From Mesostigma viride (taxonomy: Eukaryota > Streptophyta > Mesostigmatophyceae > Mesostigmatales > Mesostigmataceae), in NCBI GenBank assembly GCA_009746045.1, contig RPFO01001940.1, positions 1 to 57,500 of the forward strand: a stretch of DNA of 57,500 nt. The letters run 5' to 3'. A program made the translations under genes and the position numbers. Positions 23,647 through 36,019 of the stretch are shown piece by piece. Numbering within the stretch: the stretch's first letter is position 1; each line of letters begins with the position of its first letter. The notes under the pieces were generated by a model. That model was not told the DNA's origin and ran no database searches. It saw nothing but the letters and a program-made list of their open reading frames with translations.

Positions 23647-24338
23647 GGAACGACAGCTTGTCCGCCATGTACTTAAAGGTGAGGAGCACGGGTGCCGGGC
23701 GAGCCTGATTCCCCCGCGCGCGGGGGAGGCGGACAGCCGACATGTCCAGCTCACCAGTGAGTAGCATGGCCGGGGCAAGAATGTCGTGCTTAAATGCCTC
23801 AAGAAGGCTCGTGGCCGGAGGTCTCACCTGCCGGCTGGTCGAAGTGCTTGACGATGACATTGTGGCTGCGCCGGGCGATGTCGGCTTCCTCGCGAAGGTC
23901 GAGGGCGTGTTGCTTGAGTTGTGCCGTGATGGTGGAGGTGGTGGAGGTGGTGTGCATGCTGCTTAAGCAAGTCCGCCCAGGTGGAGGGAGCATCGCCGGC
24001 CGGGCCAGCAGGCGCCGGCTGGGCGGCGATGTCCTTCACCGCCTGGGCGGTGAGGCCGGCGGTGTCATGCAAGCTCTCAAGGGCGGTGGCGGTGGCTTGA
24101 AGGCGTTGGTCGAGGTCGAGGAGCTGGGCTTTGATGTCGGCAGTGGAAGCGGAAATGGCAGTGGATCGAGGTGGCGGTGAGCTAGGTGAGGAAGTTCAGC
24201 AGCCAGCGGGCCACCCATTGCTGCGACGTCAGCAGCAAGGGGGGTCACGTGCTGCTGGAAGGCTTCCATGAGGATGGATTGGAGGGTGGGGGCGGAGATG
24301 GATGGAGCCCAGATCTCGCCGTCAGAGCGCATGCTCAC
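23647..24338 (-). pseudogene. ORF1 N-terminal part, element copy b
   Basis: Minus-strand translation across two or three frames follows the 37868 ORF1: SILMEAFQQHVTPLAADVAA, LAAELP, a Ser/Thr/Pro-rich linker, GLTAQAVKDIAAQPA, a TTSTTSTITAQLKQHALDLR-like helix, NVIVKHFDQPAG, then LEAFKHDILAPAMLLTGELD, RLPRARG and LLTFKYMADKLSFLK. The frame breaks show it is inactive. Its C-terminus continues on the other side of the TTAA element. Confidence 0.75.
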
Positions 24339-24439
24339 ATGGGTCTTACTGCACCCATAGATTGCCGGATGGCTAGCGTGTCCGTTTAGCTAGCGTGCCC
24401 GAATGCAGCTGTGGCATGCCTAGGCATGAAGGAGACTGG

Positions 24440-24545
24440 GGGTCTCTGCCCTTTCTCCTGTTGTGCACACACAGGGATTAAAAGCACTTCGGTGCTCCGA
24501 GACTCCCCAACGGGGGCACGTGTTTAATTAATTAATTAATTAATG
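24440..24545 (+). mobile_element. Short retroelement 3' end (tail family C) with (TTAA)n
   Basis: Ends with GACTCCCCAACGGGGGCACG, then TTTAATTAATTAATTAATTAA. It resembles the 156-bp insert at 53076-53231, which has the same CTCCCCAAC hairpin motif and (TTAA)n end. It is probably a SINE or a truncated LINE end. Confidence 0.55.
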
Positions 24546-25482
24546 AAGCCATGCACTGGTTTTGGATAGAAAATGGCTAGACTAGACATTGCTTCCATCA
24601 CAAACATGTGGCTTCATGCTCCGTACGTCTTCACACGTACCAGTGGTCCGAACTCGTGTCTTATAAATTAGTACATTCTGTGCTCCACCAATCTCCCGGA
24701 TGGGGCACACACATAGATAATTCGTACTCACTTCATAGATAATTCGTAATTAGTAGTATTATATATCTTGGTAGTTCCTCACTTCATATCTTGGTAGTTC
24801 CTATGCCATCCAGCACAAGTAGAATTTTGACATCCAAGCTCTCACATTTGTGGAGAGGGCGGTAGCTCTGATCTTACAATTAGCGATTGTGCTTGCTGGT
24901 TGCTAACTTGGCTTGTTGGCTGGAACACACCAGCGGACAGTGCCCTCATTTTCTTGGTCACCACATATTTTTGTCTCACTTTATATTTTTCTTCACTGTG
25001 AACTTGGCCACCTGGCCATTGCCAGGTTTTTCGAATGGTCCATACATGCGTATCTACAATGGAACACAGTGAACCCAGTCACTGGCAGTCAGCCAAAATT
25101 TCTCCAATTCCGATCTTTGCCCCTCTCGGTGCGTTTCCTTCTCACATAGTGACCCAATCCCTGCCTCTCGTTGCCCTCAGCCTGCAACAACCCCCCCTGG
25201 CAACCTTGCTGCCTCTGCCACATGTTCGTTCTCTCAGCACCTCACTGTCCCAACCCCCCTTCCAACGTCCGCGCCGCATCGCAGGCCGCGTCATTCTCAC
25301 CAACCCGCACATGACATGCTCTCTTGACCGCCGGGCATCCACGCCCTCTAAGCAAAGCTGCCCCTTCTTTGCAATCAACAGCGAACCACGACCCCACATT
25401 CTTCAGTGGCTAGCTACTGCCAGCATGAACGACTTCTTGTCCCTGGATCCTCGAGATACCCTCTCATGTCCATGAGGAGGGC
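24546..25482. other. 3' flank of the Mei2-like gene
   Basis: No supported gene. A 146-residue plus-strand frame at 25035-25475 has no family features. On the minus strand a TGTAA motif (24874-24878) lies about 600 bp beyond the Mei2-like stop and could serve as its poly(A) signal. Confidence 0.45.
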
Positions 25483-28400
25483 TCAACCTCTTGTGATTAA
25501 TGACGCCACCACCGGCACCGCAGTGGCAGCCGCCACAGGCGCAGCAGCCTTGGGCCCTCCCTGCCGGCGGTGGAAGTGGCCCCCCCCTTGGTGGCCCCCC
25601 CCTTGGCCTCCTGAAGGCCCCGACCCATTCCCCCACCCACTGCCATGATGCCCCCCCCCATGGTGCCGCATTCCCAGCCCGTGGGTGTGTCCCGCCGCGG
25701 CCGCCGATACCGCACAGCTGATGCTGCTGCCGTTACGCGGCGGGTTGAAAATGAGCGGGAGGTACTCCTCGGTGTCGCACGCAAACCGGGAGTTGCGGAA
25801 ATGCTCTTCGAGCATCGGCAGTCCCTGCAGCCGCGCGTACGTGACCTCGCATACCTTGCGCGAGTTGAAGGCCTCCCAGGGCTGTGAATGGAAGGAGTGG
25901 TAGAACTTGTGGGTGGCCACCACGCTGGTGAAGTTGACAAACGCATAGCCCAGGTTGCAGCGGTTCCTGCGGGGGAAGGAAGCCATGATGACGGATGTAG
26001 ATGAGTGAGGGGGAGGGGGTGGGGTTGGGGGCGGGGCGGCACATCTTAACAAAGCGCAACCACGAAAGGCCATAACAGGTAATATTCCTGCAAGGAAAAC
26101 GAGCCACTTGTGCCTGTTAACTTAACAGAAGATGCGCACACGCGTGTATAAATGATAATAATGAGAACATTAGAAGCAGCGCTAATCCTCACAAAAGCAA
26201 TGCTTCCCTTCCAATCTCGTCAGCGGCCCGCTCACCTTACTGAAGTGCGATTCTGATTAGGTACGCCTTCACAGAGCCGTCCCTGCCATTACCTAAAGAG
26301 CCAATTGCACTGTGCATTTGTATAGATGCCAACCCCACTCACTTGAAGTCAATGGGCAGGTAGACAAAGTCGTATGAGGACACGGGCTCCCGGTCGTATG
26401 CGCGAGCGTTGTTGGCGGCCATGCAGTGCGCGTCCAGCAGGGCCAGCAGCATGGATTGGCTGGCGTAGACACCCCCCCGAGGGCACGCACACACACGCAC
26501 ATGCACACACACACACACAGAGGTATTGGCACCACAGGGCGCACACACCAGAGGAACTGGCACCGTGCGGAGCAGGGGGATGGGGGAGGACAGCGAGCTT
26601 GAGAGAGAGGAACCTAACAAGGATAGGTTTTTCATATGTTTAGATATCGGGGGTTGAGGGGGGGGTAAAGGGGAGGATTAAGGGGGGGGGAAAGGATAGG
26701 GGGGGAAGGGCGGGGGGGAGGCAGCACAAACGGGATCCCACCCCGTGAGCTTTTGTACAGCCATGATGTTCCTAATTAACCCGTTAGCAAACGGGACACC
26801 GTGAGACATGATCACGACCATTCACCGTGGGCGACAACTCGAAAGAGAAACTATCACAAAGCAGCATTCGCGGAATGTGAAACGAGCGGCAAGAAGACAC
26901 CGAACGTATGGGGATTCCACTGCTACCCGGCATATGCATGCGAGCATACACACGCACGGGGAAAGGTAACCCCAAAGCACCCAGCCGGCCGCACACCCCT
27001 GTGAGGTCTACCTCAGACATTACAAAGCCAGCGCGCTGCCCCTTGTCGGCCTAAAAAACGGTACTGACGCCGCATGAACCATCTTGGCCCTCTCCGCCTC
27101 CTTCCTGTCCACCATCACCCGCCGGACATGCACGCGCTCCCTCCGGACCCTTCCCCCAGCATTTCCCCCCACCCCCCTCTACCCCTTGCAGGATTGAAAA
27201 AGAAGCTCTTGACCACCCTCACCTGCATTTGTTGAGGATGTTCCTCACCACCCTCACCTGCATTTGTTGGGGATGTTCCTGACGACCCTCACCTGAATTT
27301 GTTGGGGATGTCTTGACCACCCTCACCTGTACTTGTTGGGAATGTTCCTGATCATCAGCGTCGTGCGCCCATGGCCCCCGCCCTCGCCGTACATGTCCCC
27401 CAGCGCCACAAACCGGTCCCCCTCCGGGGCGCCCGGCCCCCGCGCCCCGCTGGCGCCATCGAACGAGTAAAACTTCTCCTTGCCGCCGCCCCCACCACGC
27501 GCCCCCTGGCTGGGCCCACCCTCTCCACCCGGAGGTTTCCCACCCACGCGCTCGCCGCCGGCCCAAGGGGCCTCATGGAGCCCCGCGTCGCCCTTTCCCT
27601 TTTTGGACCCTTTCTGGCCACCAGGCTGGCTGCTGGGGCCGGCTCCTGTGCCCCGGCCTTCCACCCGTGCAGGCTGGGCCGGCCCCCCATTATTGTTACC
27701 ATTCCCTGCATCCCCCATCGCAGCTGCAGCACCATTGCCACGCCCGCCCTTGGAGGCCCCGCGACCAACGGCCCCGGACGTCCCCATCCCCGCCCCGTTC
27801 CTGCGAACATGGGCCCCCCCGGGCAGGCCGGGTGCGACAGGTCCACAGGGTGCATATGCCCCTGGAGCACCCTGGGCGATGCCCCACCCGCCCTCCGCCC
27901 CGCACGCCATGGGCTGCCCCGACGGATCCATGCTGGCCCCCGCAACCGCGTCATAGGGGCACCCTCCCCCAGGAACCATCATTCCGGGGCCAGGGGGGAA
28001 CCCGCCGGGGGGAATCATGCTGGCATCCCCCGGAGGCACCGCCACGGGGCACAAATAGCCGCCGTACGTGGCCGGGGGGGTCCAGACGAAGTAATTGGGG
28101 GCCCCCGGGGCGGTCGCTAGCGCGTGGGGCACCATCCCGGGCCCGACGCCGACACCTGGCACGCCCATCATGGCTGGGACCATGTCCATACCGTTTGGCG
28201 CGAGGCACAGGCCCGGGTTCGCCCCCAGCATCCAGCCACCATGGACACCCTGCAGGTGCATGGGGCTGCCGACCGCCCCGATGGCCATGGGGAGGTGGCC
28301 AGCCGGACTGGCCGGGGGAGTGCCCACGCGGAAACCTGCCACCGCGCGGGCTTGGTGGGTCAGCTTCTGGGCGCGCAGGTGCGTCTCGGGTCGCCCGTAT

Positions 28401-31400
28401 TCGACCGTGACTTTCTTGCCACATACCTGCGGGGGGGGGGGGGGGGGGGGGGGAGGAGAATATCTCGTACGCTTATACTCAGTAGGGTAAATAGTCATAA
28501 TGAGGCAACCAGAGATGAGGATACGTCCAGAGGTGATGGGAGTACAGCCATGACGGAAGTGTTTATACCCTTCGCAAGCGGACACCCCTAAAAAGCTGTG
28601 CGCTTCCTGATTGTGGTGGGGGCCCAGACAAGGTCGGTCGAGGGGCGGGTGTGGCGGGAGCAAGCGAAACCGCGATACCCCCACCACATAAAAAAGAGGC
28701 GTGGTGGGGGTGCCGGGCCCACGTAGGCTCTCACTGACAAACCGTGCGCGCAAAGAGCCTTCGTGTTGGCAGCCAACGGGGAACAGGGCACATGACAGGG
28801 GTGCAGCGCGTCTACTGCCATGACGGGGCGTGCGAGGTGAAAATGTCGGAACCTGAGACATCCCAACGCTGGCTTAAACTAAAAGAGAATGGAGGGTTAT
28901 GCTCGCACCGGGAGCTGAAGACAAGGACCGTGGGACCAGGACCCCATGGGTGCTAGAATAAGACGACAGCGCATGCAAGAATCAGAGGAAACCACCCACG
29001 GTTGCAAGAATCAGAGGACACTGAATGGAGCCCACAAGGGCTTCCCACGCAGCACGGCGGCGGAGGGACTCAAACCCCCTGCCACCTGAGCGCGCGACAA
29101 ATGAACGAATTCTACCGGAGTGTGTTGCCGTCAGTGTGATGTATGTTGTGCATCAGGAGGGCCCCAGAGGCCCCCTCAGGCAGTACGAATACATTTTCAC
29201 GAAACATCATCGGCAACGCGCCCGCGTTTGTGGGAAACTACCTCCCATACCCCCCCCCTCAAAAAAAAAAAAAAAATTTCTTCCTCCCTTGTTCCGACTG
29301 CCCACCCCTAACCGCCACGTTAATCTTAATTTTTTTTGTGATCGAAAAAAATTGGGACATGAGCTACCCCCAAGACCACACCGAGAAAAAAAACGATGGG
29401 GACAAGGGACTTGCATCGACCACCATAGCAAAAAAGGAGTTGATGGGGAAACGAACACAACTCCCACCACATCAAACAGAGGAGAGGGGGGATGAGGCCG
29501 AGCACCCTCAACAACCGCAACATAATAAAAAAGACAGGAACAAAAGGGCTTGGGGAAATCCCACAACCACTCCCCAGGGAAAAGATGGGCAAAATGCCTG
29601 GAAAACAAAACCACCACCGCACCCAACAAGAAGAAAGAATAGGGGCAACACGGCGTGCACCCACCACAGCCCCATGGAGCGCGGCTAGTGCCGCGCTGGC
29701 GCCGCGAATATCGTAGAAGTCCACCAGCCGGCACGCGCCACCCTTTGCAGGCACGTCGTGCACCTCCTTGACATCGCCTGCGTGTGCGCGGTATTCAAGT
29801 CAAGGGAGGGCAGGGCGGTTGATCCGTCACGGCAGAAGACGCGCAAGGGGTATCCCATAGGGGGATGAGTCTCACAGATGACGGAGGTGGCATGGCGCCA
29901 TGAGCTATGGGTGTTACCAAAGAGTACTCAACAACCATACACACACGCGTGCGCACACACACACACACACCAAAGAAAGCACCCACCCACCCCTGCGACC
30001 CCAACTTTCCATCAGTAAAACGGCAGCAAAGATCTAGGCCCCAAAAGGCATCGCATGGGCAGCCATAGTTCCAGAGGGACAAGAACGACAACCAACATCA
30101 CTAGGCCCACCCATGCCGACAAGCTGATATGACCACCAAGGCGCAAGGATGATTCCTAACCATGTCAAGACGAAGGAGGTGTTACCATACTGACATAGCA
30201 CGCAAGGACAACGTACCGTACTCTGCAAACGCGGCCTGAACGTCCCCGTTGTCGACGCTCGCGTCCAGGCCTGAGACCAGCAGCGTGCCCTGGTTGGTCC
30301 AATCCACCGGCTTGGACGCCTTGCCACCCACTTCGACTTGACCACTGGCATCCACGACCTTGCCCACCAGCGCACCTGGGCCCGATCCCCCCTCACTCGC
30401 GGCCGGCGATGTCATGGAGCTCTCCCCCCGGACAATCACCTCCACCGCCCCTCCTGACAACACATCCGCGGCAGCATCTCCCACCCCATAGACCGGGGAG
30501 TCGGCACGGTTGACACCGCAACCCGCGCTGGTGCTAGCCACTGAGCCCTCCCCACCCGCCCGCGTGCCACCCTCCCGCTGCCCCGCGTTCGCTGCTGAAT
30601 CCCGCCCCGTGCCCTGTGCCTCCGTACCCTTTGAGCCCGACGGATGTAGAGGCCCCTCTGAGCCTTTCCGCGCGGGCTGACTGAGCCCGCCCTCCATGTC
30701 TTGCCCGCTGCTGGCGCCCCGCAAGCTATCCCCTGCCAGCTGCCCCCCTTCCGAGGAAACCGCCGCCTCCGTTGCCCCCCCCACGCGGTTACCAGCCCAC
30801 ACACCACTCGCCCCGCCTGCCATCTCCTGACCTGGCTCTGCCGCAACCCCATCGTCTCGGCTCCTCCGGTCCACCTTCCGGTCAGACTTTGCCACCACCG
30901 GGGACGCGTTTGCTTGCGCGCCCTTCCTCGCCGCGTTGGCCTCCACAGAACCCTTCGCAGTCCCGCCCACGCTAGCCGTAGCCCCTTTCTTCACAGGCCG
31001 CGCAGGAGCCGCACTGGTAGTGCAAGCATTAGGGCCCACGGGGGAGGCGGGGGGGCCGATCCCCGGGGCCCCCTTGTGGCCCCCTGAATTGTGCGCGGTG
31101 GCGACGGTGAAGAAGACGTCGCGGGGACGCCAGCCCCAGTCGGCGGTGATCGCCCGGTTGCAGGCCGCCGCCGCCACCGCATCGTTGCTAGCATTATTCT
31201 GACCATCACTACCTTGCGTGCCAGCGGCCGCGTCGCCACCTTCCGCCGAGAGCTTCCCTGCCATGAGGGATGCTCCCTCTGGCCCCCTGGATGGAGCCAC
31301 CGCGTCGGCACACATGGTCACCGGCACGCCACTGCCCCTCGTGGGCTCATTTCCCGCGTCCCCATCACAGGGAGAGGCCCCATTGGCAACGGGCGTCGCC

Positions 31401-34180
31401 GCAGAAGGTGCAGCAACGGAGACGCCCGCGTGCCGAACCCCGGCTCCAGGCGTGGCCATGGTTGTGGGGGTGGCCAGCGGCGGGGGCGCCATGGCCGCGC
31501 GGCGTGACGTCTGCGATGATGCGAGCGCTTGAACGCACTTCTGCGCCGCACGCAGGTCGTAGAAGTGGACCGTGACTGAGGTGACCTGGGGAGGGGGTTT
31601 TCTGCTGCTGCCCGCCGTCCCCACTGCCAATGAGCCGCTGGCATCCGCCACCGGGGGACCGGTAGCCGCGCTGTTGCTCCCCTTAGCACCTTCCGCCACA
31701 CTGTCGGCGCTGTTGGGCGCGTCGCTTGATACCTTGGCGAGGTCGTCAGGCGTGCCCGACGCCGAGTTCGATTCACCATCGTTGCTGCAACGAGAGGCAT
31801 CGGCGGCCATGTTGCCGCCATCCTGCCCCGCTTGCCCTCGAACTTGCCCTTGTGTGGGCACACTGCTCTTATCCTGCGCCTCATATTGCTCCGATCCGTC
31901 ACTCTCCTTGGCGCGGTCCTGCAGCACCCGGCGGGGGATGGGCGCCCACGAGACCCCCCGCACCGCCCCAAAGTGATCCTCAAGCCGCGTGATGAGCTCC
32001 GATTCGGGAAGGCCCAGCGGGACACCCTGGAACAGGAGCGAGCGGGAGGGCTGCCCCCGCGACCAGGCGACACCCTGGGGGACGACCCGGGGGGCCATCG
32101 TGGGGACGCGCGCGTCCCCCCCCGTGTGCAAGGGTGGCGGGTGGGGGTGAAAGTGGGGGCCGACCGACAGCCCCCGTGTGTGGATGGGCACCACAGGGTG
32201 CTCATTGGGGCCCCACTCGGCGGGTGCCTGTGGCTGCGATGGCAATGGTTGATGCTGAGGCTGCTGCTGCTGCTGCTGCTGCTGGGATGGGTGTTGTTGT
32301 TGTTGTTGCTGTCGTTGTTGCGGCTGCTGTGCTTGTACTTGCGGCTGCGGGGATGCCTGCTTCTGGCGGCGGTTAGACACTTGCCGGGCGTTCACCTCCG
32401 CTGGCCCGTTCCCCACCCTCCCACGAGGCCCCTGCCGCGCCTGCCCCCCGTTGCCATACGCATGCGGGGGCTGGCCCGGGGGGGGCGCCCCGCCGCTGAG
32501 TCCCTGGGTCCCTGGGACTGATGCCATCCCCACCGGGCCGTTGGGCCCCCCAGAAGCCGCAATAGCAGCCCCCCCCGCGGTTCCCCCACCGACAATCCCC
32601 CCCGAGCGTGGCAGCACACCATACATGTCCGGCCGCCCCCACCCAGCAACACTGGCATCCGCGTAGCGCCCAGCCATGCCTGCGTGGGCGGCACCGGCAG
32701 GGCTGAATAGGTCACCCGGCCCCATACCGCCGTACAGTGCCGCCGGGCTGTACATGGCTATGGCGTCCGTACCAGGGAGCGAGTAAGGGAGCGCGCCCAC
32801 GGGGGGCACGTGGCCGCCGGGCACCCAAGGACCCCCAGGGAGCGCGCCCATGCCCCCCATGTCGTAGGCCACGATGGGGACCAGGGGGGGGTGCGGGCCG
32901 GAGGCCGCCGCGTGATAGTAGTGTGGCCCGCCGGGCCCTGGCAGGTATTCCTGCCCCGATGGCAGCAACTGGCCAGATGGCAGCACCACGGGGGGAGGGG
33001 GAACCGGGCGGAATGCGGCGGCCCCGGGGTCCACTGGAGGTGGGGGCGCCCCACCTGGCAACGGGAGTGGGGGAACACCAGTGGTCGGGCCGGATGGGGA
33101 AGCCGATGGCTGACCCTGGGGTGTTGGGGTGGCTCCAGGGTTGCCGCGGTGCTTCCGGGTGGGGTTGTACGGGGGGTGATGGTGGGAGGGGCCTCTCCCT
33201 GCCCCCCCCTGTCCCTTGGTGTTTGCCATGGACGACAAAGGGGTGGCCACGCCGACAGCGGAGAACGGTCGAGAGCTGTCCGAGTCCGTCGTGATGGATG
33301 ATGGGCGCACATTGTCCAAGTTCGAGGGTAGGCGCAAGAGAGTAGTGCCACTGCCACTGCCACTAGCAGACGTCACCGGACCAGGACCCCCATCCAACAG
33401 CTCCCCTGCATGGTCCCTGGCAGAGGTGGCTGCCACGGTTCCCAGAGCAGAGGGAGGCGTGCCACTGCCTGCCGCCACATCGCCCTTCCCTGACCCCACA
33501 CGGGAGTGCGCCGCGTGGGGTGACAAGGTGGCACTCGGGGCGGACGCCAGTGACCCCGTCGCGCCGGTAGCAGACGCACGCGGCTCGCAACGCGTGGACT
33601 CAGCGCCGCCATGCGTCGCCAGCACGGCATCGTTGTCCGTGGCGGCACACTTGAGAGATCCCGCTTCGGACAAGATGGACCCCACGTGCTGCTGCATTGC
33701 GCTGCCAGGTGCCGCAATGTCCTTTGCCCGGGAGGGGGGTGCAGGGTTGTCACCGGTTCCCCCTGGGAGTGGCTTCTGAACAGCGTCACGGAAATTCTTC
33801 ACGGCGAAATCTGCCTTTGGGCCCTGCGCGGGCGCGGGCCCCGCCGGCGCGGCGGGGAAGATTCCCACTTTGCTCCGGCGCGCCTCCCCCGCTGCAAGGG
33901 ACCCAGCCGACGCTGGCCCATTGAGGCCGCGCGGCTTGTCCGATCCGCTGGAGGTGGTCGAGGACGGGGAGTCCGAATCAACCAGCTCGACAGGCTGCTG
34001 CAAGCTGTCACCCTGCTTTGACCCTTCCTGCGCCAACTCGGAAGGCGGGAGTGGGGAAGGCTGAGGAGCGTTTGATTTGACCGATACCAATCCCCTCTTG
34101 CAGATAGCCGCATAACCGCCAGCACTCTTCTGAGGCCCTGCTACCGGATCCCGGGAATTCGGAAGAGAGGTGCTCACCAT
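25483..34180 (-). CDS. Mei2-like RNA-binding protein (five exons, about 1925 aa)
   Basis: Exons (minus): 34180-30217, 29777-29665, 28426-27327, 26459-26343, 25966-25483. All junctions are GT-AG and the summed length is divisible by three. RRM1 begins near residue 710 (LLFQGVPLG) and closes with [18 protein letters not shown] near 870, with a Ser/Gly-rich insertion of about 100 residues. RRM2 starts near 1297 ([11 protein letters not shown]) and is split over exons 1-3 ([35 protein letters not shown]). RRM3, the Mei2 hallmark, starts near 1714 ([12 protein letters not shown]) and continues [33 protein letters not shown]. The long N-terminal part is low complexity with a Gln-rich block near 620-670. 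Mei2-like proteins bind RNA; in yeast Mei2 drives meiosis and in plants relatives act in meiosis and development. ATG chosen at 34180, because the slightly longer frame begins with GTG. The linker between RRM2 and RRM3 is Gly/Pro-rich. Confidence 0.9.
27211..27349. repeat. Four tandem copies of an exon-3 splice-donor region
   Basis: Four units of 34-35 bp (27211-27245, 27246-27280, 27281-27314, 27315-27349). The last (rightmost) is the true end of exon 3 plus its donor: on the minus strand AGGAACATTCCCAACAAG, then TACAG, then GTGAGG. The other three lie in the intron and repeat both the coding end and the GTGAGG donor, with substitutions. They are candidate alternative donors. Confidence 0.9.
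28431..28453. repeat. 23-bp poly-G (poly-C polypyrimidine tract on the coding strand)
   Basis: A run of 23 G on the plus strand. On the Mei2-like coding strand it is a pure C tract immediately before the acceptor of exon 3 (GCAG, exon starts at 28426), so it probably serves as the polypyrimidine tract. Its length is likely to be unstable. Confidence 0.8.
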
Positions 34181-34843
34181 TGACACAATTCGGGGGGCAG
34201 TGCCAGCAATTTCCCGGCGCCGACAAACCGATGGTCGGCACTATGAGCAATAAATTAATGTTGAGACGAAAAGGTTGACAAACACGAGCACCGAGCACTG
34301 CCGTGATTTAGAATTCGAAATGGCTAAGCGTACAACCCCCTTGGAGGTAACAACAACCGCTTTCACGGATTAATTGCCAACAATGCTGACATTGTAGGTT
34401 GATAAAATGTACGAGCAGTCGACTGCCCTAGAAATGTGCGTGTTCTACCATTCACAAAAAAAAATTAAAGCCGGCAGATATTCGCGGCCGCTTTCAAGCA
34501 CATAACTCGCTAAAGAAATTCCTTCCATATTCGCAAATCAATAAAGTTCCGCCATAGACCTCGTCGCGGTACTTCACCCCTACCTAGTGGTTGCCACACT
34601 CATCCCAAGTCAAATTGGCGGCGCACGATTTTTTCCCCCTCAAGCTTTTTCCCGCTGGCACCGTCACCCGGACATTAGCAGACACTAGCAGCACTTCGGC
34701 GAGATTTCGCGGGAGCCGCCGGGCGCAACGCTTTAGGGCGTGGGCGGCTGGGCGCCAGAAACCTTCGTGCCAGATTCTTTCTGATTCTGAACGGACTGAA
34801 CCGCCAAATCTTTTTGCAGAATCCCTTTCTGATCGAGATCATG
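34181..34843. other. Upstream region of the Mei2-like gene
   Basis: No gene seen. It contains the probable promoter and 5' UTR of the minus-strand Mei2-like gene, but I cannot identify a TATA box or another motif with confidence. It ends at the (GTT)n array. Confidence 0.4.
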
Positions 34844-35019
<176 letters not shown>

Positions 35020-35545
35020 GTCCCACGCCGCACTATTAATAACCCTGTACACCTGACATCTTGATACCCTGATACACTGACATCTTGATACCCTAGGCTT
35101 AGCAGGGATTAACTACTGGCTATATTTGGAATAAACGTACACCTATTTACCTGGAAAATAACCCTGTACACCGGCGCTGGAATAGGTAGGTAAACTTTTT
35201 TCCGGGTAAATGGGTATTTTCATTAACCAATAGGAATATCGTTAGGTGAAGGGGTACCACGTATCGACCGCGCGGGAATAAACTCACTCAACTGAACAGT
35301 GTGGGTGGTTCCGCTTACAGTCAACTCAACAGTGTGGGCGCTTCCGCTTACGGCAACTCAACAGTCAACGCCGCACATGAGCAGCAGATCATGTTGTTGT
35401 TGTTGTTGTTGCTGTTGTTGCCCACGCCGCACATGGGCAGCACAGATCGGGTTTTGAGTTGAGTTTATGTGTGGAAGTGTGTGGCCACTGGCCGCAGCTC
35501 GCCTCTCGGGCAGTCAAGTCCTTGTACATGTTTCCATTTCAGAAG
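35020..35545. repeat. Dispersed repeat region linked to (GTT)n
   Basis: Contains a second short GTT run (35394-35420) followed by the hairpin motif TTGCCCACGCCGCACATGGG. It also holds a block GGTAAATGGGTATTTT...AACCAATAGGAATATCG (near 35203-35240) that recurs at 45380-45418, in the same position relative to a GTT array. No gene is present. Confidence 0.75.
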
Positions 35546-35547
35546 TA

Positions 35548-36017
35548 CACCGTCCGCATTGGAAGTTCTAACTAAATAATTAGCTTCTGGTAAATGTTCT
35601 GGCTGAAAACCATAAAAAAAACAAAAGAAAATTAATTAATTAACTCCGGGGGCTGAGGACTGGACTCAACAAACAAACAAACAAAATTAAATTAATTAAC
35701 TCCTGTGGGCTCTGGGTATCACTGACCTCCACTGACTATAGCCTGTGGCCGCCGAAAGGGGGGCCGCCGGGCCGGATTGCCGGCCGAATTGGGGACGGCG
35801 TGTACGATATCTACCAAACAAACAAAAGAAATTTATTAATTAAATAAGTACCCACGTCCCTTGAACGGCTGAAGGACAAACAAACAAACAAAAGGTTTTA
35901 ATTAAATAATAAAAACCCGGGACTATAACTGGCTCCCCAACAAACAATCCAGGGTTATTCGTAATGCAAATACGGCAAAAATTGACCCATAATAACAAAC
36001 TTCCAATGCGGACGGTG
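35548..36017. mobile_element. TA-flanked inverted-repeat element, copy 1 (470 bp)
   Basis: Perfect 20-bp inverted ends (CACCGTCCGCATTGGAAGTT at 35548-35567 and its complement at 35998-36017), flanked on both sides by TA. The interior is AT-rich, with ACAAACAAACAAAC runs, TTAATTAATTAA runs and a GGCCGCCGAAAGGGGGGCC stretch. There is no coding capacity. A second copy with the same ends is at 45940-46721. TA flanks fit Tc1/mariner-type or similar transposition, as a MITE. Confidence 0.75.
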
Positions 36018-36019
36018 TA

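Larger units (their letters stand above)
21100..24340 (-). mobile_element. ORF1-only retroelement copy b, carrying a 1.9-kb insertion
   Basis: Minus strand. The ORF1 body is at 24338-23647, then the insertion 21742-23642, then the ORF1 C-terminus 21737-21541, then a 3' UTR (21540-21140) with the tail hairpin near 21110-21135 and an AT tail (21088-21107). No reverse transcriptase lies between the ORF1 stop and the 3' end. The left part starts at a point equivalent to residue 120 or so of the 37868 ORF, so it is 5' truncated. Confidence 0.75.

Noticed and set aside
25035-25475. 146-residue plus-strand frame
   Set aside because: No domain, no homologous pattern, lies in the 3' flank of the Mei2-like gene.
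27371-28591. Several plus-strand frames of 130-250 residues
   Set aside because: Antisense shadows of the GC-rich third exon of the Mei2-like gene, whose frame is backed by RRM motifs and splice phases.
30701-33779. Plus-strand frames over the Mei2-like first exon
   Set aside because: Antisense shadows with low-complexity Pro/Arg content; the minus-strand frame is open for 1321 codons with RRM motifs.
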